33,918 bases of DNA from Spirulina subsalsa FACHB-351 (GCF_026130165.1 NZ_JAIHOM010000054.1:1-33918), one strand, 5' to 3'; numbered from the stretch's first letter, positions 6,863 to 16,077 are shown. Made by a program: numbers and translations. Notes: a model not told the origin generated them from the letters alone.

Positions 6863-8322
6863 ATGCTCTTATTCCAATATTCTAGCCCAGTGACAATGAC
6901 ATTTTCTAGCCATTGCTGGAAACGGGATGTTAAATGACCTTGTTCATCAGCGTAGGAGAATTGAAAAGGTGAATCAGTTAAAGGCTGAAGATCGCTAATA
7001 GTAGGTTCTCCTTCTTCACCATTATCTCGATGATAAGCACAGGCGCTACAAATTAGTAACCCTCGGTGTTCATGTCCAAGAACATGAAAAGAAAGAAGAA
7101 CAGTTATGGATGCTTCGATATTAATTACCAATTGAATCCAAGTGTGATAGTTCCGCAGGTTGGCAAAATATCCTAATTGTTTTGCCGTTTCAACTACTTG
7201 ATAGCGATGATAATAATATCGAGGGTCGCCAACTGGGGCGAGAATTGTGAAAACTGCGGCATCCGTTAATACATTTTGGACAGATAATTTAATTTCATCG
7301 GCAATTTCTTGGAAGCGCTGAGAAGCCATAGCAAATAAGAGGGCGGCGAAACTTTCTGCTTTTTGACATTTTTCCTGCACTGAGGCTAACTGATTTTGTT
7401 GCAATTTATCGGCAATAGCAGATAGAATAACTTGAGTTCTGCGACTCTCTGATAACACCTGCTCTGATAAACCAAGGCTTCTTAAAAAGGCTTGCTTTTG
7501 ACTCTTGGCAAAAAGATTAATTAAATTCGACAAGTCACCGCGATCTGCATATTCCAACGCCGCAATATAAACGGCGCGGTCGTCACGGGTGATTACTAAA
7601 GGAAACCAACTTGCCTGGATGAAAACTAAACTCGCTAAACAACGAGTGACCCGACCATTTCCATCTTGAAAGGGGTGAATTTGGGTGAACCGATGATGCA
7701 ACCAAGCCGCCTCAATTTCTGGGGGAACTTTTTGTTCTCGATGTTGATGATGTAAGGTGATTAATCGATCCATTTCCGATGCCACTTGTTCCGGCGGACA
7801 ATACTCGTGAATAGTGCCGTCTGGTCGTAGGGGGTTATTCGGTTGACGTTTCCAGTCGCCTTTAATTAAGGCAACCTTAAAGATTTTTCCCTGTGGAGTT
7901 AAGGCTTCTGTGCTGTCTTGACTCTGAGTTAAAACTTGATGTAACTGCTTAATATACGAAGTCGATAGATTTCTTTGTCCCCCAACAAAATCAAATAATC
8001 CTTCAATAGCCGCCTCTTGATCTTTAATCAGGGAAACCACCTGTTTTATGGGGATATCTGTAGCTCCGTGAGGGATTAATGCCTCATTAATTCCCTGTTC
8101 AATTAATAAACGAGTGATGCCACGATCTAGGGTGTACAACCGCTCAATAATTCCGGTTTCAATGGCGATTTCCCGCCGGAGTTTTTCGCTGAAAGTTTTA
8201 AACTCTCCCGATTGACGCAAGCGGTCAGCTTGCTCGTTCCAAACTGTGACTAAAGGTGGCAGTTCAGCACTGGCTAAATCTTGCCAGTTAGAGGGTAAAT
8301 TTTCGATAGGTTTCCACAGCAT
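6859..8322 (-). CDS. Fic/DOC-family protein
   Basis: A 487-residue Fic protein. The catalytic loop is canonical, HPFQDGNGR starting at H216, so it should transfer AMP (or another nucleotide part) to a target hydroxyl. An N-terminal helix reads TGIIER (T56 to R61), close to the (S/T)xxxE(G/N) inhibitory motif but with Arg in place of Gly/Asn. The region beyond about 300 is helical and has no motif I recognise. It lies 48 bases downstream of the GIY-YIG gene and reads in the same direction, in a helicase-nuclease-methyltransferase cluster, so a defence or regulatory role there is inferred. Its stop codon comes from a short palindromic element. Confidence 0.85.
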   Translation of the reverse strand: MLWKPIENLPSNWQDLASAELPPLVTVWNEQADRLRQSGEFKTFSEKLRREIAIETGIIERLYTLDRGITRLLIEQGINEALIPHGATDIPIKQVVSLIKDQEAAIEGLFDFVGGQRNLSTSYIKQLHQVLTQSQDSTEALTPQGKIFKVALIKGDWKRQPNNPLRPDGTIHEYCPPEQVASEMDRLITLHHQHREQKVPPEIEAAWLHHRFTQIHPFQDGNGRVTRCLASLVFIQASWFPLVITRDDRAVYIAALEYADRGDLSNLINLFAKSQKQAFLRSLGLSEQVLSESRRTQVILSAIADKLQQNQLASVQEKCQKAESFAALLFAMASQRFQEIADEIKLSVQNVLTDAAVFTILAPVGDPRYYYHRYQVVETAKQLGYFANLRNYHTWIQLVINIEASITVLLSFHVLGHEHRGLLICSACAYHRDNGEEGEPTISDLQPLTDSPFQFSYADEQGHLTSRFQQWLENVIVTGLEYWNKSI

Positions 8323-8370
8323 AAATATTTAGGTTTTTTAATAGTGGATTACAAAACTCAAACAGAAATG

Positions 8371-9612
8371 CTATATTCTCGTTAAACTGGCTGTTTCACG
8401 ATTATATCGAAATTGCTCAATGGTTCCGTCTTGGATTCTTGAAATAGCCTCCTCAATGGCTTCCAAAGGCACAATAAACCACTCTCTGGGCTTGACTGGG
8501 ATATCAAAGCGATCTCGCAATTCTAAATCTAACTGAGCGTTGGCGAAAAACTTCTGAAGCATTGCCTCCAGTTTTTTTCGGTTAATATTTGTAAGTTTAA
8601 AAATTGTCACGATTTCTACATCAGCTAATAGATAGGTTGGGTCATTTTTAGCATTACTAATCCGCTTTTTTACCTCCCCTCCCGTCACCCCAATTTTATG
8701 AATAATTGACCTATTTTGAGCAATAAAAGGATGTTCAGACTGGCTGCGCAATACATAAATATAACCCGTGGGTAAGTCGTTTTCGGGTTCAACTTCTGCG
8801 GTAACTTCTGCTTCCGTCTGACAGGAAAATAAAGGCCCCAAATCTAGCTTAGTGATGCGACGGCTGGTTTTATCTTTGTTTAAGGCGCGTTGGAGCGATC
8901 GCAGTAATAAATCGCTCTCAGTGCCATTATCATAAATCACCCGCAGCCGACAATCAGGACGACCATAGTCACTGACAAACATTTCTCCCATCTGGGCGAC
9001 TAATACTTTCTGACCATCAAGAATAAACAAATCCCCTTCATTGATGGTGGCATTATCCTGATATTTCACCGTTTGCCGTTCCCCAGTCTTTAACTGATGC
9101 TGCACTTGCTCAAAGAAGGGTTTAAATTGAGCAAAATCCTCGCAGAGAAAGCGCTGGGCGACTTCTTCGGCGGCTTTGATTTCCCGACGGGAACGGACAT
9201 GAGTTAACTGGGTGACATCATTTTCTGAAGCTATATCAACCCCCAAAGAAGCCAACAGTGCTGCATCAATTTCGTCTTCTTCTAGGTGTTCTTCTAAGCT
9301 AAAACTAACATCATTTTCGGCATTTAAAAGCCCTCGGGAATCCAGAGTTTCTAGGAGAGCGCGACATTCCGCCGATTCTCGCAAGCGTTCCAAGCGCACT
9401 GCATAGAGGCGTTCAAAAATATCCCGATTTTCCCCATGTTGGGGCAGTCTACCGTTTTCCGCCACAAACCGCTCGATTTCCTCAAAACCTGCGATAATCC
9501 GCTCCTCTCTGGGGGAATATTGGCGAGTAGGTTCCGGGGCGATATCTACCCCCAATTCAGCCAACAGTTCTAAATCTTCATCGGTGGTGGATTTGGTCGT
9601 GGATTTAGCCAT
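8371..9612 (-). CDS. GIY-YIG nuclease family protein (T5orf172/MUG113-like)
   Basis: A 413-residue protein with a C-terminal GIY-YIG-type nuclease domain (residues about 284-400): YIYVL for the GIY strand, HKIGVTGGEVKKRI for the YIG strand and catalytic Arg, and KKLEAMLQKFF for the catalytic Glu. The N-terminal part carries two copies of an LLAxLGVDIAxE motif (near residues 13 and 115), perhaps protein-protein contacts. I take the ATG at 9,612 because AAGGAGG stands seven bases before it; the longer reading to 9,678 lies inside the helicase gene. It overlaps the helicase stop by eight bases. It is the probable DNA-cutting subunit of the helicase/methyltransferase system. Confidence 0.82.
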   Translation of the reverse strand: MAKSTTKSTTDEDLELLAELGVDIAPEPTRQYSPREERIIAGFEEIERFVAENGRLPQHGENRDIFERLYAVRLERLRESAECRALLETLDSRGLLNAENDVSFSLEEHLEEDEIDAALLASLGVDIASENDVTQLTHVRSRREIKAAEEVAQRFLCEDFAQFKPFFEQVQHQLKTGERQTVKYQDNATINEGDLFILDGQKVLVAQMGEMFVSDYGRPDCRLRVIYDNGTESDLLLRSLQRALNKDKTSRRITKLDLGPLFSCQTEAEVTAEVEPENDLPTGYIYVLRSQSEHPFIAQNRSIIHKIGVTGGEVKKRISNAKNDPTYLLADVEIVTIFKLTNINRKKLEAMLQKFFANAQLDLELRDRFDIPVKPREWFIVPLEAIEEAISRIQDGTIEQFRYNRETASLTRI

Positions 9613-11653
9613 TGTTATCCTCCTTAACTTTCCGTTGCAGGAAGGCAACCCCTTCCGCCAGGCGTTTTTCCCAAACATCGACGGCGGTGAGGGACGGCAA
9701 TCTACCCCTTTCCTGTTTGAACCGTAGCGCCCGTTTGGCTAACTCTCGCGCTTCTTCCATGGTGAGACTGATTCGTTTAGCCGCGATCGCCTCTGCCACC
9801 AATTTTAGACGTTCTTCACTCATCGACTTAGCCAGAATCGCATAAGCTTCCCCAAAGGGATTAATCCGGTCAATCAGATCAATATCGAGGTCTGTTACCG
9901 ATAGGGCAAATTGTCGCACCCCATCAATCAGGGCGGTGTTTTTCGTGGCTACCCCCTCCCCTTCGTTGCTGGTTTTCTTGGCTTGTTGAACCAAGTTGAG
10001 AGCCGCTACAGCGTGTTGGCGGACGGCTTCTTGATCCTCGTGATCGAGATGGGGGAATTTCTCGGTCACAATTTTGCCCATTCGTAACTGGGTGAGTTCT
10101 TCCGGCACTAATTCCTCATCAAACAGGCCCCGCTCAATGGTCTGTTTATCCTGCACAAAAGCCGTCACCAGTTCGGTTAAATCTTCCCGACAGATGCGCG
10201 AAGCTTCTGGGCTTTTCGGCACAGTTAAGCCCTTAATTTCCAGTTGAACTTGTCCGGTTTCTAGATTAACGCCCACGTTGCACCGACTGGGATTGTAGCC
10301 ACTTTCCCCGTAGTCGAAGCCCGGAGTAGGTTGATTGTCGGGGCCCTTGGGTTTGAACTCAAAGCGGGGCGCGAGTACCTGTTCCATTAGGAGGCTGGCG
10401 GCGATCGCCTTGATCGTATCATTCACCGCCTCCGTCACCGCCATCTCACTGGCATCAGGTTCGGCAATTAGGTTTGTAAATCGGGCGCGAGTTTTGCCCG
10501 GAGCATCCCGAGTCGCACGCCCAATAATCTGGACAATTTCCGTCAAACTGGAGCGGTAGCCAATGGTTAAAGCGTGTTCGCACCAAATCCAATCAAAGCC
10601 TTCTTTAGCCATACCCAGGGCGATGATAATATCCACGCGATCGCGGTTATCTTTGTGAGTAGGGTCTTTGAGGGCGGCGGCCACTTTATCCCGCTTGCTG
10701 GGGTCATCATCCACCAGATCGGCAATTTTAAGGATCTTCCCCTCGGCCGTTTTGACCCGTTGAAATCCGGTGTCTGGATCTGTACCTTGCCATTCCCCCA
10801 GTGCCTCAATAATATGTTCCACTTCCCGGATTTTATCCTTGGTACTCTCGCGGGAATTCACGTTAGGAATATGCAGGATGGTTTTCTCGTTGGGGTTGAG
10901 AACCTGCATGATTTCATCGGTGTAGCTACCGGAGTAAAAATAATAGCCGATGTCCAGTTGTTTTAGGTGTTCGTAGCCGTTGAGTTGTTCATAATAAGTG
11001 TAGGTGACAGTCTGAAATTTCCCTTCATCTTCGGGATGTAATACCGCTTCGGCATCCCCCCGAAAATAAGAACCCGTCATGGCGACGATGTGGGTTGTAT
11101 CCCGCGCCATGAGTTGACGGACATGATCCCCTAGTTTGTTATCAGGGTTGGCGGAAACGTGGTGAAATTCATCCACCGCAATCAGGCGATGATCTAACAG
11201 TTCTATCCCAAATTTATCCACCGCAAAACGGAATGTGGCATGGGTGCAAACCAGCACTTTTGCCTCGCTGTCGAGAAAGGTTTTCACCGCTTCTACTTTA
11301 CCGCCATCGGTGCCAGGTGCGTTGCAGAGATTCCACTTGGGTTCAACGCGCCAATCTGCCCAAAAGCCGAACCGACTGAGGGGTTCATCTTGGAAGCTAG
11401 CCCCAATAGCTTTTTCCGGCACCACAATGATGGCTTGTTTGAGGTTCTGGTTTTCGAGCTTATCTAAGGCAATGAACATCAGCGCCCGACTTTTCCCGGA
11501 GGCGGGGGGAGATTTAATCAGCAGGTATTGTTCCCCCCGATGTTGGTAGGCGCGTTCTTGCATGGGACGCATCCCTAGGGCATTAGTACGGGTGGATTTG
11601 CCGTCTTGGGCGTAGGTGACAGAAACGGAGGGAATGGCGATGGATTGACTCAT
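9605..11653 (-). CDS. DEAD/DEAH-type (SF2) helicase of the defence cluster
   Basis: A 682-residue superfamily 2 helicase. Walker A is SPPASGKS (K54), the Walker B/motif II box is DEFHH (D161), motif III is MTGSYF, and motif VI is QIIGRATRD. The C-terminal third (about 480-682) is helical and probably binds partners. As the first gene of the minus-strand run it overlaps the GIY-YIG gene by eight bases. With the GIY-YIG nuclease and the methyltransferase it would form a restriction-like complex in which the helicase translocates or unwinds DNA. The start codon is only three bases from a solo IS605-type end, so its native promoter has been displaced or replaced. Confidence 0.85.
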   Translation of the reverse strand: MSQSIAIPSVSVTYAQDGKSTRTNALGMRPMQERAYQHRGEQYLLIKSPPASGKSRALMFIALDKLENQNLKQAIIVVPEKAIGASFQDEPLSRFGFWADWRVEPKWNLCNAPGTDGGKVEAVKTFLDSEAKVLVCTHATFRFAVDKFGIELLDHRLIAVDEFHHVSANPDNKLGDHVRQLMARDTTHIVAMTGSYFRGDAEAVLHPEDEGKFQTVTYTYYEQLNGYEHLKQLDIGYYFYSGSYTDEIMQVLNPNEKTILHIPNVNSRESTKDKIREVEHIIEALGEWQGTDPDTGFQRVKTAEGKILKIADLVDDDPSKRDKVAAALKDPTHKDNRDRVDIIIALGMAKEGFDWIWCEHALTIGYRSSLTEIVQIIGRATRDAPGKTRARFTNLIAEPDASEMAVTEAVNDTIKAIAASLLMEQVLAPRFEFKPKGPDNQPTPGFDYGESGYNPSRCNVGVNLETGQVQLEIKGLTVPKSPEASRICREDLTELVTAFVQDKQTIERGLFDEELVPEELTQLRMGKIVTEKFPHLDHEDQEAVRQHAVAALNLVQQAKKTSNEGEGVATKNTALIDGVRQFALSVTDLDIDLIDRINPFGEAYAILAKSMSEERLKLVAEAIAAKRISLTMEEARELAKRALRFKQERGRLPSLTAVDVWEKRLAEGVAFLQRKVKEDNNG

Positions 11654-11656
11654 GGG

Positions 11657-11700
11657 TTGACATACTCACCGGGCTGAAACCACGGTGATTCTTGACGCTT
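11657..11700 (+). mobile_element. IS200/IS605-type terminal hairpin (solo end)
   Basis: TTGACATACTC, then a hairpin with stem TCACCG/CGGTGA (11,666-11,688), then GATTC. It is the same pattern as the one at 88-125 but in the opposite orientation, so the two TTGAC ends face each other across the island. No transposase is attached. It begins three bases upstream of the helicase start codon. Confidence 0.55.
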
Positions 11701-11982
11701 CACTGACTGACGCTACCGAGGTAGTCTTATACTGAGTGTAGCGAATCCCAAAAAATATGTTATCTCAAGTTCGCTTAATTCGAGGCTTGACGAGTTTTCA
11801 TTGGTGACCTCAAACCGAGACTTTACTGTAACTGATTATCCGGACATGATATTATGCGATGAGTGAAGATAAGGATTGCTGCGGATATTGTCCTTGGGAA
11901 TCAGCGATACTCACTCTGGGATCGAGAAACCAAATTAGAGCCGGGTATGTCAGAATAGTAGCGACCCATTCCGTACAAACCC
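11701..11982. other. Divergent intergenic region, helicase / VKOR genes
   Basis: With the IS605-type end this makes a 329-base space between divergent genes. A perfect CTACC-GA-GGTAG inverted repeat lies at 11,713-11,724. Promoter-like AT-rich words (TGATATTATG near 11,846) occur upstream of the VKOR gene, but I cannot fix a transcription start. A small open frame from 11,859 has no coding character. Confidence 0.4.
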
Positions 11983-12951
11983 ATGAAGCGCAGAAGAAAG
12001 ACTCCTTGGCTGCATCAGTGGTCCCGGGTGATCATTGGTGCGATCGCAACTGTTGGGGCCATCCTCACCAGCTATCTGACCATCATTAAACTTTCCGGCT
12101 CCGATGTGGTTTGCACTGGAGAGGCAGCCGGCTCCCTGAACTGTGATGTGGTTCTCTCTAGCCCCTATGCTACCGTATTCGGTGTTCCCTTACCCGTGTT
12201 TGGTCTGTTGGCCTATGTGAGCATGATGGGCTTTTCCTTGTCGCCCTACTTAATCAATGAGGAAAAGAACAAAGACCTTAAACAAAAAGTTGAGGATTGG
12301 ACTGGGATCCTACTCCTCATTGGGGCCACTTCAATGGCCGCCTTTAGTGGCTATTTAATGTATATCTTGGCCTTTAAACTCCAAGCCTTTTGTCCTTACT
12401 GTATCGGTTCGGCCGCCTTCGCTTTTTCGATGCTCGCCCTCACCCTCTTTGGACGGCACTGGGAAGATGTGGGGTTATTAATGTTTATTGGTTTTCTCGC
12501 CGCTTTAGTCACCTTGTTGGGAGCCTTGGGAGTCTATGCCAATGTGGACGGAACCGTTGGCGATCGCGTGGCCATCCCTGCCATTCAACAAGAGGCAGAA
12601 CCGGGCATTGGTTGGCCCGTCACCACCACCTCGGGCCCAGCAGAAATGGCCCTAGCTGCCCACATGAATGAGATCGGTGTCCGAGGATATGGCGCTTGGT
12701 GGTGTCCAAACTGTCACCATCAAAAATTGCTCTTTGGCAAAGAAGCGTTTGAGACGTTAGATTATCTGGAGTGTGACCCGGCCGGACAAAATCCACAAAC
12801 GGCTGTTTGTCAAGCTGCCAATGTTCAGGGTTATCCCAGTTGGGAGATTAACGGACGTTTATATGCGGGATCCCAAACCTTGGAACGGTTGTCAGAATTA
12901 ACTGGATATGATGGTCCCCAAAACTTTAAATATTATCTGCCGGGGCGTTAA
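11983..12951 (+). CDS. Vitamin K epoxide reductase homologue fused to a thioredoxin-like domain
   Basis: A 322-residue membrane oxidoreductase that makes disulfide bonds, passing electrons to a quinone. The VKOR domain (about 15-200, four to five membrane helices) has the loop cysteines C44 and C54 and the CPYC active site (C137, C140). The C-terminal domain, outside the cytoplasm by analogy, has a thioredoxin-type WCPNC motif (C241, C244) and a later cysteine pair. This is the well-known cyanobacterial and plant arrangement; in photosynthetic cells it supports folding of lumenal or photosystem II proteins. All catalytic cysteines are present. The GGDEF sensor gene follows after 50 bases on the same strand. 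Confidence 0.92.
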   Translation: MKRRRKTPWLHQWSRVIIGAIATVGAILTSYLTIIKLSGSDVVCTGEAAGSLNCDVVLSSPYATVFGVPLPVFGLLAYVSMMGFSLSPYLINEEKNKDLKQKVEDWTGILLLIGATSMAAFSGYLMYILAFKLQAFCPYCIGSAAFAFSMLALTLFGRHWEDVGLLMFIGFLAALVTLLGALGVYANVDGTVGDRVAIPAIQQEAEPGIGWPVTTTSGPAEMALAAHMNEIGVRGYGAWWCPNCHHQKLLFGKEAFETLDYLECDPAGQNPQTAVCQAANVQGYPSWEINGRLYAGSQTLERLSELTGYDGPQNFKYYLPGR

Positions 12952-13001
12952 AGGGTGTCTTAATACGTCAAACCTCACCTCTCTCCGTTCTCTTCCCTGA
13001 T

Positions 13002-15164
13002 ATGAAACAATTCCCTCACTGGTTAGTACCGTTCACCCAATGGATAGGCCGAAATCGTCGGCTCTGGCTAACTTCAGGCGGCGTTGGGGTGGGGATTATC
13101 GCCTTGCGCCTCTTGGGGGTTTGGCAAGTTTGGGATTGGGCCGTCTATGATCAACTCTTCCGTCTCCGCCCCTTAGATGCCCCGGAAGACCGGATTTTAA
13201 TTGTCGCCATTGATGAACCCGACATGAACCGGGCCGGGGCCTGGCCGATTCCTGATGCCATTATGGCCGATCTGTTACGCAAGTTAGCCGCCTACGAACC
13301 CCGCGCTATTGGTTTAGATGTCTATCGGGATTTACCAGCCCCCCCCGGTCATGAAAGCTTAAACCAAGTGATGGGAGAATTGCCCCATTTTGTGGCCATT
13401 GAGAAAATCCCAGATCGGGAGAGTGTGGGAGTTCCACCCCCCCCCAGCGCCCGACCGGAACAAGTCGGGTTTAATAATATTGTCACCGATGGCGATCGCA
13501 AAGTTCGCCGCAGTCTCCTCTATTGGCACAAAGACGGAGAACCTCGTACCAGTTTCGCCCATCGTCTCGCCCTACTCTATTTAGCCCAAGAAGGAATCAC
13601 CCCCCAACAAGCCCCAGACGGCCATTATTTACAGTTAGGGGAAACGGTTTTTCGCCCCTTTGAACCCAACGATGGGGACTATGTGGGAGCAGATGCTAAA
13701 GGCTATCAAGTTTTGGTCAACTTCCGGCATCCCAGCTTATTTCAACAGGTGTCCATGTCAGCCGTTTTGTCGGGAGAAGTATCCCCCCATCTCATCCGCG
13801 ATCGCATTATTCTCATCGGCTCCACTGCCCCGAGTCTCAAAGACTTTGCCTATATTCCCTATGCCCCCAAATCCGCCGGGGGACGCAAGCATATTCACGG
13901 GGTCGAATTACACGCCAATTTTATCAGCTATCTATTAAGCGCGGTCTTAGATGAACGTCCGGTGATTCGCGTCTGGTCCAATCCAGTCCAATGGGCTTGG
14001 ATTCTACTCTGGTCAGGGGTGGGCGGTGTGATTGTCTGGTATTGGCGATCGCCCCTAAAATCCTCCCTCCTCCTCCTGCTCACCATCACCCTCCTCGGCA
14101 GCATCGGTTATTTAGCCTTTCTCCAAGGGCTTTGGATTCCCCTCGCCACCCCCTTATTAGCCCTGGGCAGCACCACGATCTTACTGACCAGCCACCTCGC
14201 CTATCAGCGCGAAGAGTTGAAACGTTCCACAGACTTTCTCCAGTCAGTCATTGATGCCATTCCCGACCCCATTTTTGTGAAAGATCGTCAACATAATTGG
14301 CTCATTCTCAATAAAGCCTTTGCCCACTTTACCGGGTATGCTCGGGAGGAATTGATCGGCAAATCCGACAGCGACTTTTTCCAAAGTGAACAGGCCGCCA
14401 TCTTTTGGGAACAGGATCGGATGGTCTTTCTCACCCATAACGCCCAAGAACACGAGGAAAAATTCACCAACCGTTACGGCACCGAATATATTACCGCCAC
14501 CAAGCGATCGCTTCACCAAGACGCAGCCGGGAATATGTTTTTAGTCGGTGTGATTCGAGATATTACCGAACGGAAGCGCGTTGAAGAAGAATTGCGCCGC
14601 ACCACCCAAGAATTAACCCGGTCTAATGCCGATTTACTCAAATCCCAACGACTCGATAATTTAACCGGAATCCCCAACCGTGTCCATTTTGAAGAAACCC
14701 TGAAAGAATTATTACGTTGGGGGGCTGAACATTCTAAATTAATTGGCGTGTTATTCTTAGACCTCGACGGGTTTAAAGATGTCAATGACACCCATAGTCA
14801 TTACATGGGTGATTTACTCCTCAAAGCCGTCGCCCAACGGTTCAAAAACTGTCTACGCAGTAGTGATTTAGTCGCCCGTTGGGCAGGGGATGAATTTTCT
14901 ATTATTCTCCCCGATATTAAAAAGGTCAGTGATACCGAAATTGTCGCCGACAAAATCCGAGCCACCTTAGCACAACCCTTTATGTTAGAAGGTCACAAAA
15001 TCTCCGTCGGGGCGAGTATTGGCACCAGTGTTTATCCCCATGATGGTCAAGATGTGGATACTTTAGTCCATAAAGCCGATGCAGAGATGTATGGGGTAAA
15101 AAACAGAACCAAAGCCCAGACCCTTCCTCCCTTGTCCCTCGGTTGTGAAACACCTAAATCGTGA
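13002..15164 (+). CDS. CHASE2-PAS-GGDEF sensor diguanylate cyclase
   Basis: A 720-residue membrane sensor. After one membrane helix near the N-terminus comes an extracytoplasmic CHASE2 domain (about 40-320), then three close membrane helices (about 330-405), a PAS domain (about 410-530, with LIGKSDSDFF) and a GGDEF domain (about 555-710). The active-site loop reads AGDEF (A628-F632) rather than GGDEF; some enzymes with this variant are active. The RxxD product-inhibition site is present as RSSD just upstream, in favour of real c-di-GMP synthesis. No EAL domain is present. The stop codon TGA falls inside an IS605-type relic. Confidence 0.9.
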   Translation: MKQFPHWLVPFTQWIGRNRRLWLTSGGVGVGIIALRLLGVWQVWDWAVYDQLFRLRPLDAPEDRILIVAIDEPDMNRAGAWPIPDAIMADLLRKLAAYEPRAIGLDVYRDLPAPPGHESLNQVMGELPHFVAIEKIPDRESVGVPPPPSARPEQVGFNNIVTDGDRKVRRSLLYWHKDGEPRTSFAHRLALLYLAQEGITPQQAPDGHYLQLGETVFRPFEPNDGDYVGADAKGYQVLVNFRHPSLFQQVSMSAVLSGEVSPHLIRDRIILIGSTAPSLKDFAYIPYAPKSAGGRKHIHGVELHANFISYLLSAVLDERPVIRVWSNPVQWAWILLWSGVGGVIVWYWRSPLKSSLLLLLTITLLGSIGYLAFLQGLWIPLATPLLALGSTTILLTSHLAYQREELKRSTDFLQSVIDAIPDPIFVKDRQHNWLILNKAFAHFTGYAREELIGKSDSDFFQSEQAAIFWEQDRMVFLTHNAQEHEEKFTNRYGTEYITATKRSLHQDAAGNMFLVGVIRDITERKRVEEELRRTTQELTRSNADLLKSQRLDNLTGIPNRVHFEETLKELLRWGAEHSKLIGVLFLDLDGFKDVNDTHSHYMGDLLLKAVAQRFKNCLRSSDLVARWAGDEFSIILPDIKKVSDTEIVADKIRATLAQPFMLEGHKISVGASIGTSVYPHDGQDVDTLVHKADAEMYGVKNRTKAQTLPPLSLGCETPKS

Positions 15165-15209
15165 CATCCTCCCGACACTCCCCTATCGTTAGAGCGCGGG
15201 GCTTCTCGG
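15161..15209 (+). mobile_element. IS605-type end relic
   Basis: GTGACATCCTCCCG, then a hairpin (CCCG-aca-CTC / GAG-cg-CGGG), then GCTTCTCGG. This layout is common at tnpB-type element ends in cyanobacteria. No transposase is nearby. Its GTGAC supplies the TGA stop of the upstream sensor gene. It lies in the 79-base gap before the methyltransferase gene. Confidence 0.6.
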
Positions 15210-15243
15210 CGATTAGCTAACCTAACAGCAAGTATTAAAATCC

Positions 15244-16077
15244 ATGACCCAACTAGAACAACGCCTAAGAGCCATTTTTAGCCAAGACCTCAGCCAGAAA
15301 AAAACCTGGTACTCTGCCGTTGCCCAAGCCTATCATCTCGCTCGACCGCGTTATCCTCAAAGCCTGATCGACCAAGCCATCACTTGGGCGAACCTCACCC
15401 CCGGAGACTCCTTGCTAGAATTAGGCTGTGGCCCAGGAATTGCCACCCCCGCTTTCGCCCAAAAAGGCTTAAAAATCACGGCTTTAGAACCCAGTGAGGC
15501 CGCTTGTGCGATCGCCCAACAACAATGTAATCCCTATCCCCACGTCCAAATCCTCAACAGCACCTTTGAAGAGTGGCCCCTACCCCCCCAACCCTTCCCC
15601 GCCGTTTTAGCCGCCTCCTCCTTTCATTGGCTTTCCCCCCACCTACGCCACCAAAAAGCCGCCCAAGCCTTATCCCCTGAAGGCTCTCTCATCTTGCTTT
15701 GGAACATTCCCCCTCAACCCCAAGCCCCCGTACAACAGATCATTCGGCAAGTCCATGAAATCTATCTCCCCGAATTAGCCGAACCCATTGACCCCGCCCT
15801 CCATGAACAGCACGTTCACCAGTTTGGGCAACAAGTCATAGACTCCGGTTACTTTGACCATCTGCAAACCACCCAACTCCTCTGTGAGAAAAACTACACC
15901 GTTGAGGACTATCTCGCCCTCCTCCATAGCTTGTCCCAATATATCCAACTCGACCCCCCCACCCGAGACACCCTCTTCCACCATCTCCACCTTGCCCTCA
16001 CAGAACAATGGGGGCAACCCATCCCCACCACCTATTTATCCCTGCTCCACGTCGCCAAAAAGGGAGTTCACCGCTAA
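15244..16077 (+). CDS. Class I SAM-dependent methyltransferase, substrate unknown
   Basis: A 277-residue protein with a Rossmann-like methyltransferase fold. The SAM-binding motif I is LLELGCGPGIATPAF (about 57-71), followed by an acidic residue at the end of strand 2 (ALEPSEAA) and a motif with SSFHWLSPHL, typical of the UbiE/trans-aconitate type of small-molecule methyltransferases. No membrane segment or extra domain is visible, so the substrate cannot be named. It converges on pyk with only nine bases between the stop codons. Pro- and His-rich wording in the middle reflects the C-rich codon use of this region. Confidence 0.8.
   Translation: MTQLEQRLRAIFSQDLSQKKTWYSAVAQAYHLARPRYPQSLIDQAITWANLTPGDSLLELGCGPGIATPAFAQKGLKITALEPSEAACAIAQQQCNPYPHVQILNSTFEEWPLPPQPFPAVLAASSFHWLSPHLRHQKAAQALSPEGSLILLWNIPPQPQAPVQQIIRQVHEIYLPELAEPIDPALHEQHVHQFGQQVIDSGYFDHLQTTQLLCEKNYTVEDYLALLHSLSQYIQLDPPTRDTLFHHLHLALTEQWGQPIPTTYLSLLHVAKKGVHR

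Noticed and set aside
11859-12089. Small open frame starting MSEDKDCCGYC before the VKOR gene
   Set aside because: It overlaps the VKOR coding sequence in another frame, and nothing outside a short Cys-rich start looks like protein.
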